The notes below the pieces were generated by a model. The model did no database searches. It was not told the origin of the DNA and worked only from the letters and a program-made list of their open reading frames with translations. The translations under genes were made by a program, and so were the position numbers. This document shows, one piece after another, positions 39,921 through 49,263 of a stretch of DNA of 64,000 bases. The DNA lies in contig NZ_AOGW02000010.1 of the NCBI RefSeq assembly GCF_000332495.1, positions 372,001 to 436,000 on the forward strand. Reading direction: 5' to 3'. The stretch comes from Leptospira terpstrae serovar Hualin str. LT 11-33 = ATCC 700639. Lineage in GTDB: Bacteria > Spirochaetota > Leptospiria > Leptospirales > Leptospiraceae. The number at the start of each line of letters is the position of its first letter. Positions within the stretch are counted from its first letter, which is position 1.

Positions 39921-40527
39921 CGATTTGGTTTCCTTTTAGATTTTTTGCAGATTGGTTGTACATGTTAATTGTATAAGGATGAATGATTTCTTTTTTTTCC
40001 ATAAGAAAGGAAATGGTTTGGAAGGCTTTCATAAAAACACCATAGTCCAGATTTTCCTCTGTTTTCTCTACCCATTGGAGAAGATCCGGTTGCTTAAAGG
40101 CATAGTCGGAACCCAAAAAATCAGCAGCATAAAGAATTTTATCCAATAAGTTTGGCTCTGGATTTCCTAAAGTATGGGTAGAGATTGCTTTTGCAATTTC
40201 GGAATCTTCAAATCCGTATTCCCGAAAAAGCCAAAACGGTGCAGAAAAGGCATGAAGTGCTTGCGAAGGGATCTCTTCTACCTTTAGTGACGAACCTTGT
40301 AATAATTCGAGGTGAATTTCCATTTTTTTTTGTTTTGTGATGTCGTGACAAAGTCCAGCTAGGTATGCCTTCTTTGGATTTGGATAACTATGAGAATTTG
40401 ATAGTTTTTCCGCATACTTTGCCACCCGAAGGATATGTTGGAAACGAGTATCTGTCACTTGTTTCGGAACTTCCTTGGTAAAGAACTGAATCCATTCTTC
40501 TTGCGTGGCTAAATGATTAGGTTTCAA
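39910..40527 (-). CDS. yqeK: YqeK-type HD phosphohydrolase (symmetrical Ap4A hydrolase)
   Basis: Hydrolyses diadenosine tetraphosphate to two ADP in the YqeK family. The HD-domain signature is seen: QHILRVAKYAEKL, LAGLCHDITKQ with the HD pair, HAFSAPF and a STHTLG metal-site His. The 205 residues fit the family. It starts at ATG 40527 in a four-base overlap with nadD, and its end overlaps the LytR-like gene by 11 bases. The nadD-yqeK-rsfS association is common across bacteria. Confidence 0.88.
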   Translation of the reverse strand: MKPNHLATQEEWIQFFTKEVPKQVTDTRFQHILRVAKYAEKLSNSHSYPNPKKAYLAGLCHDITKQKKMEIHLELLQGSSLKVEEIPSQALHAFSAPFWLFREYGFEDSEIAKAISTHTLGNPEPNLLDKILYAADFLGSDYAFKQPDLLQWVEKTEENLDYGVFMKAFQTISFLMEKKEIIHPYTINMYNQSAKNLKGNQIDVT

Positions 40528-41135
40528 AATGAGACATCCTCATTTTTTTCCTTTAAAAACTGCATGGCAAGTTTTCTAGTTTTTGGCAAAACTAATGTTT
40601 CGTCCCAGTCTCCGTTTTTGAGGATTCGAATTTCTGTACTACTCACAGGTAGGATCGGATTATTTAGTATGATGACTTTTGCACTGGGAAGAAAACTTGG
40701 GATCGAAATATCCTTTGGATAATTACTTTCCCTGCGAACGACAATTAGATGTTTGGTGGCATCCAGAATCTCTAGATAAGATTTCCACTTATCAAAAGAA
40801 TTTAAATTGTCTTCTCCGATCACCAAAGAAAGTTCCGCTTGCGGATGGAGGGAACGAAGCACTTTTAGGCTATCGATGGTATAACTTATCTTTGGTTCTT
40901 TGATTTCTCTGTCCCAGAGTATAATTTTTTCGGAAAAAAATCCTTCAAATTCTGCCAAACAAAGTTCCCAAATCTCCTCTGCAGTCAATGATCTTTCTCC
41001 CAGTTTGAAGGGAGAAACGTAATTAGGACAAATATAGAGAAGGGCATTCGGGTATGTTTGAGAAATGGTTTCAATCACATGGCGATGTCCCCGGTGCGGG
41101 GGATTGAAACTTCCTCCAAACAAAAAAACATCCAT
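40524..41135 (-). CDS. nadD: Nicotinate-nucleotide adenylyltransferase
   Basis: Joins nicotinate mononucleotide and ATP to form nicotinate adenine dinucleotide in NAD synthesis. The nucleotidyltransferase motif FGGSFNPPHRGHRHV is at the N-terminus and the C-terminal ISSTEIR-type motif reads PVSSTEIR. ATG 41135 gives the conserved start and 203 residues; an upstream frame to 41168 lies inside proA. It begins right after the proA stop and overlaps yqeK by four bases. Confidence 0.93.
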   Translation of the reverse strand: MDVFLFGGSFNPPHRGHRHVIETISQTYPNALLYICPNYVSPFKLGERSLTAEEIWELCLAEFEGFFSEKIILWDREIKEPKISYTIDSLKVLRSLHPQAELSLVIGEDNLNSFDKWKSYLEILDATKHLIVVRRESNYPKDISIPSFLPSAKVIILNNPILPVSSTEIRILKNGDWDETLVLPKTRKLAMQFLKEKNEDVSF

Positions 41136-41136
41136 T

Positions 41137-42402
41137 TTAGGCGCGCACTTGCCCACCACCAGTGACATAGGTAGTTGTCGTAGTTAGGTGGATGAGCCCC
41201 ATAGGACCTCGGACATGGAGTTTTCCAGTGGAAATTCCTACTTCTGCTCCAAGACCATATTCTCCGCCATCATGAAATCTTGTGGAACAATTGACAAAGA
41301 TAGCAGCACTATCTAGTTCTTGTTGGAACCTATGAATTTCGGAAACGTCTTCTGATAAAATACATTCTGTATGACCAGAACTGTACTTTCGAATGTTTTC
41401 CATGGCTTCACTTACGGAACTGACAAGTCGAATGCTAAGCCTAGTATCTAAAAATTCAGTATAAAAATCATCTTCCGATACTGGTTTGGTGGATGAGTTT
41501 AGTTTTTGAATGGATTCATCTCCTAGAATTTGGATTCCAGAAGCCTCTAACCCCGCAAGTAATCCTGTGAGATTGGGATAGTCTTTATGAATGAATAGAT
41601 TTTCTAAGGCATTACAAACCCCAGGGCGTTGTACTTTAGAATTGATAAGAATCGGAAGAACAATCTCTGGGTTGGCATGGTTTGAAAGATAAAGATTGGT
41701 AACACCTTTGTCATGTTTGATGACAGGAATTTTGCTATTTTCTGAAACAAAACGAATGAGGGTTTCTCCACCGCGCGGTACAATGACATCGATCAAATCT
41801 TCCAATTGGAAAAAAGGAAGCATAGCTTCTCTTTTTGTATTTTCTACAAAGGTAACAACTTCCTTTGTCACTCCAGGGATTTTTGCTTCCTCAATGGCTT
41901 GGTGAAATAAAGAAGAGAGAATTAAATTGGAGTGAAATGCTTCTGATCCCCCTCTCAATATACAAGCATTGCCTGATTTAAAGGAAAGCGATGCAATATC
42001 TATAATCACATTGGGCCTTGATTCAAAGATAGTCATCACCACACCGATTGGCACTCGTTTGGTGAGTAGTTCTAGTCCATTAGGGAGGATGGTACCTCGA
42101 ACAACTTCGCCAACTGGATCTGGAAGGTTACGAATTTCTTCGATACTTTTTGCCATTCCCTTGATCCGTTTGGAATCCAATAGAAGGCGGTCCATCATAG
42201 CAGAAGAGAGTCCCTTTTCCTTCCCGCTATTCATATCCAATTGGTTTTTTTCAATGATTACCGATTCATTGGCTAGCAGGAGTTTTCCCACGCGACCGAG
42301 CACATCATTTTTTTGAATAGTGGTAAGTCCTTTTAAAGCTCTACTTGCTTCTTTCGCTTTAGTGGCCAATGATTTTGCATAATTTGTAGATTCGTCTGCC
42401 AT
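41137..42402 (-). CDS. proA: Gamma-glutamyl phosphate reductase
   Basis: Reduces gamma-glutamyl phosphate to glutamate semialdehyde with NADPH, step two of proline synthesis. The 421-residue protein shows [16 protein letters not shown], the catalytic-Cys region [14 protein letters not shown], and the family ending [24 protein letters not shown] ([18 protein letters not shown]). It follows proB by three bases. The cluster obgE-proB-proA-nadD is typical of Leptospira and several other phyla. Confidence 0.95.
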   Translation of the reverse strand: MADESTNYAKSLATKAKEASRALKGLTTIQKNDVLGRVGKLLLANESVIIEKNQLDMNSGKEKGLSSAMMDRLLLDSKRIKGMAKSIEEIRNLPDPVGEVVRGTILPNGLELLTKRVPIGVVMTIFESRPNVIIDIASLSFKSGNACILRGGSEAFHSNLILSSLFHQAIEEAKIPGVTKEVVTFVENTKREAMLPFFQLEDLIDVIVPRGGETLIRFVSENSKIPVIKHDKGVTNLYLSNHANPEIVLPILINSKVQRPGVCNALENLFIHKDYPNLTGLLAGLEASGIQILGDESIQKLNSSTKPVSEDDFYTEFLDTRLSIRLVSSVSEAMENIRKYSSGHTECILSEDVSEIHRFQQELDSAAIFVNCSTRFHDGGEYGLGAEVGISTGKLHVRGPMGLIHLTTTTTYVTGGGQVRA

Positions 42403-42405
42403 TGT

Positions 42406-43266
42406 TTACTCCGATGGGAATGAAAAGAAATGCGTCTGAATTTCCGAAGCATTCGGAATTCGATGAGGAAAGTTAGGATTGGCTACTAAAGTCCCAATAC
42501 TTTCTGTTTTAAAAAACTGCGAGATGGCTTGTTTTTTTTCTCCATTGACTATACCCGTTTTGATTCCATAGGGTAACAAAAGTTTTGCTGCATTGATTTT
42601 GGTAAACATTCCACCCGTTCCAGGGCCTGAAGGACCGGTTGCTAGATTTTCGGTTTCTTTGGTGATTTCTGTGAATAAATCAATTTTTGAATTTTCTTTA
42701 AGGAATCCATCGACTCCAGTTAGAATGAGAAGAAGATCAGCACCTACGATGGATGCGACAATCGCAGAGAGAATATCATTATCACCCAGATTGATTTCTT
42801 CTGTAGATACAGAATCGTTTTCATTCACAATGGGAAGAATTCCCCAATCCAAAAGTTGACGAAATGTTTGTTTTAGGTTGGTGAAACTTTTTTCTTCGTT
42901 TAAATCTTTTCTTCCAAAAAGAATTTGAGCAATGGGAATATTGACACGACTAAAAAAACTTTCGTATAGATTTAGGAGTTTGTTTTGACCCATGGCAGCA
43001 AACGCCTGTTTTTCGGCTAGAGTGGTCTTTCCGTTAGGAACATTTCCTCTTTTTTCTTCCAAAAGTTTTTTCCCTTGGGCGATGGCTCCAGAAGAGACAA
43101 GAATGACTTCTTTTCCTTGGTCTCGCAAATTGCGAATGTCACCAACTAGGTCATATAAAAAGTCATTGATTTTGGATTCTTCGCCGGAAACGCGTGCACT
43201 TCCAATTTTGATAACAATGAGTTTGGAGTTTTGAATGGAGTTTAAAAATTCCTTACGTGTTTTCAT
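42406..43266 (-). CDS. proB: Glutamate 5-kinase, without PUA domain
   Basis: Phosphorylates glutamate at the gamma-carboxyl, step one of proline synthesis. The 286-residue kinase domain is complete ([57 protein letters not shown]). The C-terminal PUA domain of the E. coli enzyme (367 residues) is absent, as in many bacteria. It starts at ATG 43266, overlapping the obgE end by 14 bases, without an obvious ribosome binding site, so coupling with obgE is likely. Confidence 0.93.
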   Translation of the reverse strand: MKTRKEFLNSIQNSKLIVIKIGSARVSGEESKINDFLYDLVGDIRNLRDQGKEVILVSSGAIAQGKKLLEEKRGNVPNGKTTLAEKQAFAAMGQNKLLNLYESFFSRVNIPIAQILFGRKDLNEEKSFTNLKQTFRQLLDWGILPIVNENDSVSTEEINLGDNDILSAIVASIVGADLLLILTGVDGFLKENSKIDLFTEITKETENLATGPSGPGTGGMFTKINAAKLLLPYGIKTGIVNGEKKQAISQFFKTESIGTLVANPNFPHRIPNASEIQTHFFSFPSE

Positions 43267-44278
43267 AAACTAACTTTGATTTTTCGGTGAAAAACACTTT
43301 ATCAATTCGCTCTAATAAATAATCCAGGTTTGACTCTTTGTCAGCGGAAATACAAATGATTTCTCCTAAATGGGAATAGTTCTTTTGAATCTCCACTGTG
43401 AATTCAGGATCATTATCCCATATATCCATTTTGTTTATGACAATTAGGAATTTTTTACCAAGAAGAGTTTGGTTGTAATTACCAAGTTCACTTCTTAACA
43501 TTTCCAATTCCTCTTCTAATTGTAGATTGCCACCATCAAATAAAAACAAAATTCCTTGGACCCTTTCAATGTGTTTAAGAAAACTAATGCCAAGGCCCAC
43601 ACCTCGAGATGCCCCTTCGATGATCCCTGGAATGTCAGCCACAGTATAACGAAATAAATCTTCGTGCCTATGCACCACACCGAGGTTAGGGGAAAGGGTA
43701 GTAAAAGCATACCCGGCAATTTTAGGGTGAGCATGGGTGATTTTTGCGAGAAGGGTAGATTTACCTGCGTTAGGTAGTCCCACAATCCCAATATCTGCGA
43801 GTAACTTTAATTCAAGGATTAACGATAGTTCGCCGCCTTCCTCTCCCGGTTGGCTGTACCTCGGAGCTTGTTGGATGGAGGTTTTAAAAAAAGTATTTCC
43901 TTTTCCCCCACGTCCACCGGTGGCAATGGTGAAACTTTCTCCGTCATGATTAAAATCATAAAGAAGTTCCATAGTCACTGAATCAAGGATTTGTGTTCCT
44001 ACAGGGACTTTTAAGATTAAGTCTTCCCCGTTTTTTCCATGACGGTTTTGTCCAAGTCCAGGTTCGCCGTCTTGGGCTGCATACAAACGATCGGGAAGGT
44101 AGTTTTCCAAAGTCATCATCCGCCCTTCAGCAAGTAGGATCACATCACCCCCTTTGCCGCCGTCACCCCCATCCGGGCCACCAAATTCTACAAACTTCTC
44201 TTTATGGAAATGGACAGAACCTGCCCCTCCGTGTCCGGCTCGAATTCGAATGGGTACTTCGTCGATAAATCCGCTCAT
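43253..44278 (-). CDS. obgE: Obg/CgtA GTPase
   Basis: A ribosome-associated GTPase acting in 50S maturation. The Gly-rich Obg fold spans residues 1-158 ([30 protein letters not shown]), and the G domain follows ([11 protein letters not shown] near 170, [14 protein letters not shown]). At 341 residues it lacks the long C-terminal domain of some relatives. It starts at ATG 44278 after AAAGGA. A strong terminator-like hairpin lies between it and rpmA. Confidence 0.95.
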   Translation of the reverse strand: MSGFIDEVPIRIRAGHGGAGSVHFHKEKFVEFGGPDGGDGGKGGDVILLAEGRMMTLENYLPDRLYAAQDGEPGLGQNRHGKNGEDLILKVPVGTQILDSVTMELLYDFNHDGESFTIATGGRGGKGNTFFKTSIQQAPRYSQPGEEGGELSLILELKLLADIGIVGLPNAGKSTLLAKITHAHPKIAGYAFTTLSPNLGVVHRHEDLFRYTVADIPGIIEGASRGVGLGISFLKHIERVQGILFLFDGGNLQLEEELEMLRSELGNYNQTLLGKKFLIVINKMDIWDNDPEFTVEIQKNYSHLGEIICISADKESNLDYLLERIDKVFFTEKSKLVYENT

Positions 44279-44297
44279 AATATCCTTTAGTCAAAAA

Positions 44298-44331
44298 AAA
44301 ACCCGTTTAAGGAGATCCTAAAACGGGTTTT
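44298..44331 (-). terminator. Intrinsic terminator or attenuator between rpmA and obgE
   Basis: On the minus strand AAAACCCGTTT and AAACGGGTTTT form a perfect 11-bp stem, followed by a run of nine T. It lies only about 10 bases before the obgE ribosome binding site, with both flanking genes on the same strand. It could therefore end the L21/L27 transcript or attenuate expression of the downstream run. It also has a T run on the plus strand after the right arm, but no plus-strand gene ends there. Confidence 0.75.
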
Positions 44332-44355
44332 GTCCTCTCATTTGTAGGAGAGGAA

Positions 44356-44613
44356 CTATGCTTTCGGGTAAACGGAGATTTGCTGTCTTTCTTTCGTTAC
44401 GTGTTCGAAAGTCACAACCCCGTCAACAAGTGCATAAAGGGTATGGTCACGCCCAATCCCTACGTTCTTTCCGGGTTTGTATTCAGTTCCTCTTTGGCGA
44501 ACGATGATGTTCCCTGCAATGGCAAGTTGACCACCGTAAACTTTTACACCAAGTCTCTTTGATACCGAATCACGACCGTTCTTTGTGGATCCACCACCTT
44601 TCTTTGTAGCCAT
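44356..44613 (-). CDS. rpmA: 50S ribosomal protein L27
   Basis: An 85-residue L27: [20 protein letters not shown], then [19 protein letters not shown] and [11 protein letters not shown]. It has an AAAGGGG ribosome binding site. An in-frame TAA lies two codons before the ATG, so the cleavable N-terminal extension typical of Prp-processed L27 proteins is absent. It follows prp by three bases and precedes a terminator-like hairpin. Confidence 0.97.
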   Translation of the reverse strand: MATKKGGGSTKNGRDSVSKRLGVKVYGGQLAIAGNIIVRQRGTEYKPGKNVGIGRDHTLYALVDGVVTFEHVTKERQQISVYPKA

Positions 44614-44616
44614 TGT

Positions 44617-44946
44617 TTACCCCTTTATGAATACTTCTTGGATGAAAATCGCTTGGGAATGAGAGGAAGCTAAATTTTTTAATCCGAATTCCACCATGGA
44701 AAGTAGGCTTTGGTAGCCGACCCTTTGGTTTTCTTTGACTAAAAACTCTAAATATCCGTCTCGTTTTGTTTCCGATTCCAAACTGTTTTGTGATGCCAAA
44801 TACGAGTGCGCACTCTGAACGAGAGTGGAGACTCCAGCACACAAAAGATTTTCGCCTTTTGAACCTAAGTTCGTGGGAGAATGTCCTTCCAGTTGGATTC
44901 CTGCGATTATCCCTCCTGTTACTTTAAAAATCTTACTATAAATCAA
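44617..44946 (-). CDS. prp: Ribosomal-processing cysteine protease Prp
   Basis: A 109-residue protein in the usual Prp position between rplU and rpmA. The catalytic His and Cys are in EGHSPTNLGSKGENLLCAGVSTL (His about 22, Cys about 36), as in the family. In Firmicutes and relatives Prp removes the N-terminal extension of L27, but L27 here has no such extension. TTG 44946 follows directly after the rplU stop codon. Its target in this organism is unclear. Confidence 0.85.
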   Translation of the reverse strand: MIYSKIFKVTGGIIAGIQLEGHSPTNLGSKGENLLCAGVSTLVQSAHSYLASQNSLESETKRDGYLEFLVKENQRVGYQSLLSMVEFGLKNLASSHSQAIFIQEVFIKG

Positions 44947-45255
44947 TTATCCGTTGATGGAAACTACTTGGAGTTTTTGGAGTTGTTGTCTGTGACCCCA
45001 AGACTTCTTGTAATTCTTTCTCTTTTTGTATTTGAAACCGTGGATTTTTTCACCCTTACAGTCTTCTAATACCTTTAAAGTCACTTTAGCACCGGAAAGC
45101 GCTGGCGATCCAATGTTAACTTTATTGTTATCGGAAAGGAGTAGGACTTTAGTTTCTACTGTACTTCCGACCGAGTTTCCTGTTTTTTCTGCGACGAATA
45201 CCTGGTCAGGAGACACTTTAAATTGTTTGGCTCCAAGTTCAATGATGGCGAACAT
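44947..45255 (-). CDS. rplU: 50S ribosomal protein L21
   Basis: A 102-residue L21 with the expected core: FAIIELGAKQFKV at the start, then VEKTGNSVGS-like (AEKTGNSVGSTVET), and the basic KIHGFKYKKRKNYKK region near the C-terminus ending in LQKLQVVSING. An AGGATAG ribosome binding site lies upstream. It heads the minus-strand run and is divergent from typA across about 118 bases. A TTGACA-like element (rc of TTGTCA near 45317-45322) occurs in that spacer but no convincing -10 pairs with it. Confidence 0.96.
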   Translation of the reverse strand: MFAIIELGAKQFKVSPDQVFVAEKTGNSVGSTVETKVLLLSDNNKVNIGSPALSGAKVTLKVLEDCKGEKIHGFKYKKRKNYKKSWGHRQQLQKLQVVSING

Positions 45256-45373
45256 ATAACTATCCTAATCTCTTTCTCGAATGTAGTTCTTACCAGGATT
45301 TCTGATAGGCACCTCTTGTCAAACGCAAATCCCCATTTACAGCCTAAGTGGATTGGAATTTCTGGTAAAAACA

Positions 45374-47182
45374 ATGGAAATTCGCAACATCGCCATCATC
45401 GCACACGTCGACCACGGTAAGACGACACTCACAGATTGTATCCTTCGCCATACGGGCGCCGTAACCGCGAAAGAAGACCGAGAGAGAATCATGGACTCCA
45501 ATGCATTGGAGCAAGAAAAAGGGATTACGATCCTTGCCAAGAACACATCGGTTAAGTATAAAGGAACCCGCATTAATATCGTAGACACTCCAGGCCACGC
45601 TGACTTCGGAGGAGAGGTGGAACGAGTTCTGTCCATGACAGACTGTACCCTTCTACTTGTGGACGCTTTTGACGGGCCAATGCCACAAACACGGTTCGTA
45701 CTTGGTAAGTCACTCCAACTAGGCCACAAACCGATCGTAGTGGTGAATAAGGTGGATAGAGAAGGGGCAAGACCTGGTTTTTCAGTGGATAAGGTATTTG
45801 ATCTATTTAGTGATCTTGGTGCCACAGAAGAACAATTAGACTTCCCTATCATTTATGCTTCTGCAAAACAAGGTTGGGCAGTAAACCATCTATCCGAAGT
45901 TCCAGGTTCTAACATTGAGCCACTTTTGGATAAAGTTTTAGAACATGTTCCTCCAGTAAAAAGAGACAGCGACAAGGCACTTCAATTCCAAGTAACCGCT
46001 CTTGACTATAACGAATATGTGGGTCGTATCGCCATTGGAAAAATCTACCAAGGTACGATGAAAAAGGGTGCTGATGTGACTCTTGCAAAAACCAACGGAA
46101 CTACAGCTAATTATAAAATCACCAAACTCTACGGATACGAAGGACTCACTCGTTACGAAATTGATGAAGCAGGATCCGGAGATATCGTAGCTATGGCAGG
46201 AATTCCTGATGTATTCATTGGGGATACGGTTTGTGACTTAGGCAATCCACTTCCTCTTCCTGCAATCCAGGTGGAAGAACCAACGGTATCGATGTTCTTT
46301 ATGGTAAACAACTCTCCGTTTGCGGGAAAAGAAGGAAAGTTCGTAACCACACGAAACCTTCGTGAACGCCTAGACAGGGAGTTAGAAACAAACGTAGCAC
46401 TTCGTTTAGAAGAAACAGAAGATAAAGATCGTTTTAAAATTTTAGGACGTGGGGAACTCCACTTATCCATCCTCATTGAAAACATGCGCCGGGAAGGATA
46501 CGAACTCCAAGTATCACGACCTGAAGTAATTATCAAATACAATGAAGCAGGGGAAAAGATTGAACCTTACGAAACCCTCGTGATGGATTTACCTGACCAA
46601 TTCTCTGGAGCATGTATCCAAGAACTGAACCGCCGTAAAGGTGAGTTACAAGGAATGGATGCTCATACTTCTGGAATCACTCGAGTGGAATACATCATTC
46701 CTACAAGAGGACTCATCGGATTTAGAGGTCACTTTATTTCGGAAACTCGCGGGGAAGGTGTTATGTCTAGCCGATTCCTCAAGTTTGATAAATACAAAGG
46801 GGAAATTCCTGGTCGTAAAAACGGAGCTCTTATTTCTATGGACTCTGGGGATTCGACTGCCTATGCTCTTTGGAAAGTGCAGGAACGTGGGGACCTCTTT
46901 ATTGAACCACAGGTCGCAGTTTATCCTGGAATGATTCTTGGAATGAATAGCCGCGACACTGACTTAGAAGTAAACCCAGTGCGTGAAAAGAAATTAACAA
47001 ACGTTCGAGCCTCTGGTTCTGATGAAGCGATCCGCCTCATTCCCCCAAAGAAACTGACTTTGGAACAATCCATTGAATTTTTAGATGATGATGAACTTTT
47101 GGAAGTAACTCCACAAAGTTTGCGTCTACGCAAAAAAGTTTTGGATGCAAGTATGAGAAAAAGATCTGGTGGTGGTCGTTAG
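45374..47182 (+). CDS. typA: GTP-binding protein TypA/BipA
   Basis: A translational GTPase linked to 50S assembly and stress. G motifs: [10 protein letters not shown] near the N-terminus, [35 protein letters not shown]. The EF-G-like domains and the C-terminal TypA-specific region ([19 protein letters not shown]) follow. I begin at ATG 45374 (602 residues, [16 protein letters not shown]), not at the upstream TTG 45353, because family proteins start there. A strong terminator follows the stop. Confidence 0.95.
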   Translation: MEIRNIAIIAHVDHGKTTLTDCILRHTGAVTAKEDRERIMDSNALEQEKGITILAKNTSVKYKGTRINIVDTPGHADFGGEVERVLSMTDCTLLLVDAFDGPMPQTRFVLGKSLQLGHKPIVVVNKVDREGARPGFSVDKVFDLFSDLGATEEQLDFPIIYASAKQGWAVNHLSEVPGSNIEPLLDKVLEHVPPVKRDSDKALQFQVTALDYNEYVGRIAIGKIYQGTMKKGADVTLAKTNGTTANYKITKLYGYEGLTRYEIDEAGSGDIVAMAGIPDVFIGDTVCDLGNPLPLPAIQVEEPTVSMFFMVNNSPFAGKEGKFVTTRNLRERLDRELETNVALRLEETEDKDRFKILGRGELHLSILIENMRREGYELQVSRPEVIIKYNEAGEKIEPYETLVMDLPDQFSGACIQELNRRKGELQGMDAHTSGITRVEYIIPTRGLIGFRGHFISETRGEGVMSSRFLKFDKYKGEIPGRKNGALISMDSGDSTAYALWKVQERGDLFIEPQVAVYPGMILGMNSRDTDLEVNPVREKKLTNVRASGSDEAIRLIPPKKLTLEQSIEFLDDDELLEVTPQSLRLRKKVLDASMRKRSGGGR

Positions 47183-47211
47183 ACTTTACTATTAGTATTT
47201 TTTTGAATGAG

Positions 47212-47241
47212 AAAAGGGACTAAATCTTTAGTCCCTTTTTT
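47212..47241. terminator. Bidirectional rho-independent terminator
   Basis: AAAAGGGACTA and TAGTCCCTTTT form an 11-bp stem with a short A/T loop and end in a T tract on the plus strand and T residues on the minus strand. It separates convergent typA and the AsmA-like gene. Confidence 0.85.
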
Positions 47242-47256
47242 ATGTACAAACCTGGG

Positions 47257-48705
47257 TTAAAAACCGAGTCCTTTGAGTGCGTCACCTGCACCTGGGATTT
47301 TTTTCAATGCATCAGCGGCTTTTCCTTTGATCACTTCTTTCACAGCTCCACCAATTAAATCGGTAAGTGTTCCAAGTCCCACGCCGAGTTCCACATTGGG
47401 ATTACGAATGTCTCCATAGGTCCGAAATGGAATAAAAAGCCTTTCGTCTTTGATGAGGTTTCCCACAATTTTATTGCGGAGAGCTTTTGTATCTCCCTGT
47501 CCTTTAGTGGCTTGTTTGATTTTTTCATCCAAAGAAGCGAGAGACTTTTTTGATTCGTCTTCATCATATAACATTCCCATTTTCATTTCATGGTAGTTTG
47601 TTGTGGCCACAATATAAGAACCTTTTCTAATTTGTAAGTCATAGTTTTTTGTAGGAAAGGTGGGTTCATCCAAAAAAGTAACTTTTCCGTTACTGTATTC
47701 TACTTTAAAGGAAACATCTTTTTTTAGTTCAGCTTTTTCTTTCAGTTTATCGAGTTTGAGACCGGCTTGGTTCATCATTGGAAGTTCACCTGCGATGGCG
47801 TCAAAGGCTGCAAATCCAGAAACGAAGGAATCTTCCTTCATAGTAACTTCATACATGACTTTTGGATTGACTAAACCCGTTTTTACAACAAACGGAACCA
47901 CGTTGCCATCCGTTTCCAGAATAAACTTGGCAGCTTCTTTTTTGTTTCTTCCAATGATAGTTACATCAGCATCGAAATTCACATCAATACTGTTATGCGA
48001 CTCCAAATCACTTCCATCAATATCGATGTCCTTTAATTCTAAATCTAATTTTTGGATTTGGATTTGTTGGCCAGTTTTCCGCATATTGACTTGAATGTTT
48101 CCCTCTTGGATTCCCACGAGTCCCATCTTTAAGGCGATAGGAATGTCTTTGATAGAAAATGGTCCTGAAGGAGGGGAGCTTGCTTTTTCTTTAGCCTCTT
48201 CCTCAGCTTCCTTTTTCTTTTCAGCAATGGCTTCTGCAGAAAGAGCAGGATTTTTTTCGCCATCCACAATCTTAGGTGTTTTAAAAAGAGAAGTTAGATT
48301 GTTTCCCCCATCTTCATTCATGGTAAGAGATATGACAGGTTGTTTTAGAACAATTTTGTTTACTTTTAAGGTTTTGGTGAGAAGGGCTAAAAACGAAATT
48401 TTGACATCGGCTTTGCCGAGTTGGATAAGACCTTTCGGTTTCGATTTTCTTTCGTCAAGAGGAGTTCCTTTATTTGCAACTTCATCTCTTGGAGCAAGGA
48501 TGATTCCTTCAATTTCAATTCCAGAGAGAACGTTGAAAAGGTTGATATTGACAGATTCTACATGGGCTCTGACATTTATGGCAGATTCGATTTGTTTTAC
48601 AAGAAAACTGGGAGTGATGAAACTCCCGGCAAAAACTAACGCGATGATTACGATGAGTAGAATGGAGGCAATGACTGCGCCAATTCCGTAACCTATTTTT
48701 TTCAT
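47257..48705 (-). CDS. AsmA-like envelope protein
   Basis: A 482-residue protein with one N-terminal transmembrane helix (about 4-28) and a long beta-rich periplasmic part. AITVRAHVESVNINLFNVLSG-type opening (here INVRAHVESVNINLFNVLSG), repeated strand patterns and a C-terminal LGVGLGTLTDLIGGAVKEVIKG segment match the AsmA family, which is linked to outer-membrane lipid homeostasis. A Lys/Glu-rich insert lies at about 165-185. The start is ATG 48705, five bases after AGGAG. That site is enclosed by an inverted repeat. Confidence 0.7.
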   Translation of the reverse strand: MKKIGYGIGAVIASILLIVIIALVFAGSFITPSFLVKQIESAINVRAHVESVNINLFNVLSGIEIEGIILAPRDEVANKGTPLDERKSKPKGLIQLGKADVKISFLALLTKTLKVNKIVLKQPVISLTMNEDGGNNLTSLFKTPKIVDGEKNPALSAEAIAEKKKEAEEEAKEKASSPPSGPFSIKDIPIALKMGLVGIQEGNIQVNMRKTGQQIQIQKLDLELKDIDIDGSDLESHNSIDVNFDADVTIIGRNKKEAAKFILETDGNVVPFVVKTGLVNPKVMYEVTMKEDSFVSGFAAFDAIAGELPMMNQAGLKLDKLKEKAELKKDVSFKVEYSNGKVTFLDEPTFPTKNYDLQIRKGSYIVATTNYHEMKMGMLYDEDESKKSLASLDEKIKQATKGQGDTKALRNKIVGNLIKDERLFIPFRTYGDIRNPNVELGVGLGTLTDLIGGAVKEVIKGKAADALKKIPGAGDALKGLGF

Positions 48706-48710
48706 ATGAT

Positions 48711-48751
48711 CTCCTAATTTCAGCACTAAAGAGTGGAATTGAGATTAGGAG
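48711..48751 (-). promoter_or_regulatory. Leader hairpin covering the AsmA-gene ribosome binding site
   Basis: On the minus strand CTCCTAAT (48751-48744) is a perfect complement of ATTAGGAG (48718-48711), which contains the ribosome binding site. Between them CACT-CTTT-AGTG forms a second small stem. If transcribed, the upstream arm would hide the AGGAG. Possible thermosensor or other translational switch. Confidence 0.45.
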
Positions 48752-48787
48752 AAATTTAGTTTCTGTAAAGTAAAAAAGGGAAAGAAA

Positions 48788-49216
48788 TTAATTCAGAAAC
48801 CGTACCGAACTGATAATGTTGGTTAATTGTTGGAAAAGATCATCACCCACTTCTTCATCTGCGTTATAAGTGACAAGAATCATCCTCTTTTGGTTGGCTA
48901 CCATATAAACCATCCAAACCCTATCTTCTTTTAAAAATTCACAGGCTCTGATCGATGAACCTTCATTGTTTTCGAAGACAGCTACATTATCTGCGTCATA
49001 ATCAATTTCATGGATTTTTAAGTAGTTTTCTAATTCCTGGTCCACATCAAAATCTTCTAATTTAGATTCAAAGGCATAGACTTGTAATGCGCCACCGCCA
49101 TCTGGATGGAAAAAGGCAGGAATTTCCTCGACTACCATATGTTCCCAATCGGCAGGAAAAAGAAAGGAATACCAACCTTGTGGGGATCGAAATTGTTTGT
49201 ACATTGGCCTTGTCAT
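48788..49216 (-). CDS. Small conserved protein of unknown function (DUF3805-like)
   Basis: A 142-residue soluble acidic protein. It starts FRSPQGWYSFLFPADWEHM and continues with ALQVYAFESKLED and MVYMVANQKRMILVTYNAD, a layout similar to PsbP/Mog1-like folds, in which a WxSFxxP-type front is typical. No catalytic motif is visible and there is no signal peptide. It starts at ATG 49216 and ends 82 bases before the AsmA-like start on the same strand. Function unknown. Confidence 0.6.
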   Translation of the reverse strand: MTRPMYKQFRSPQGWYSFLFPADWEHMVVEEIPAFFHPDGGGALQVYAFESKLEDFDVDQELENYLKIHEIDYDADNVAVFENNEGSSIRACEFLKEDRVWMVYMVANQKRMILVTYNADEEVGDDLFQQLTNIISSVRFLN

Positions 49217-49263
49217 AAGAAATCCCTTTTCTTTCCAATAAATCTTTGCAGTAATGGCAGTAA

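Noticed and set aside
45256..45373. Divergent promoter between rplU and typA
   Set aside because: A TTGTCA/TTGACA element is present, but no -10 box at a proper distance supports it on either strand.
45337..45852. Minus-strand open frame of 171 codons opposite typA
   Set aside because: It lies entirely opposite a highly conserved gene and has no recognisable protein features.
48095..48691. Long plus-strand open frame antisense to the AsmA-like gene
   Set aside because: Low-complexity translation, no ribosome binding site, and the minus-strand gene has a clear start and family match.
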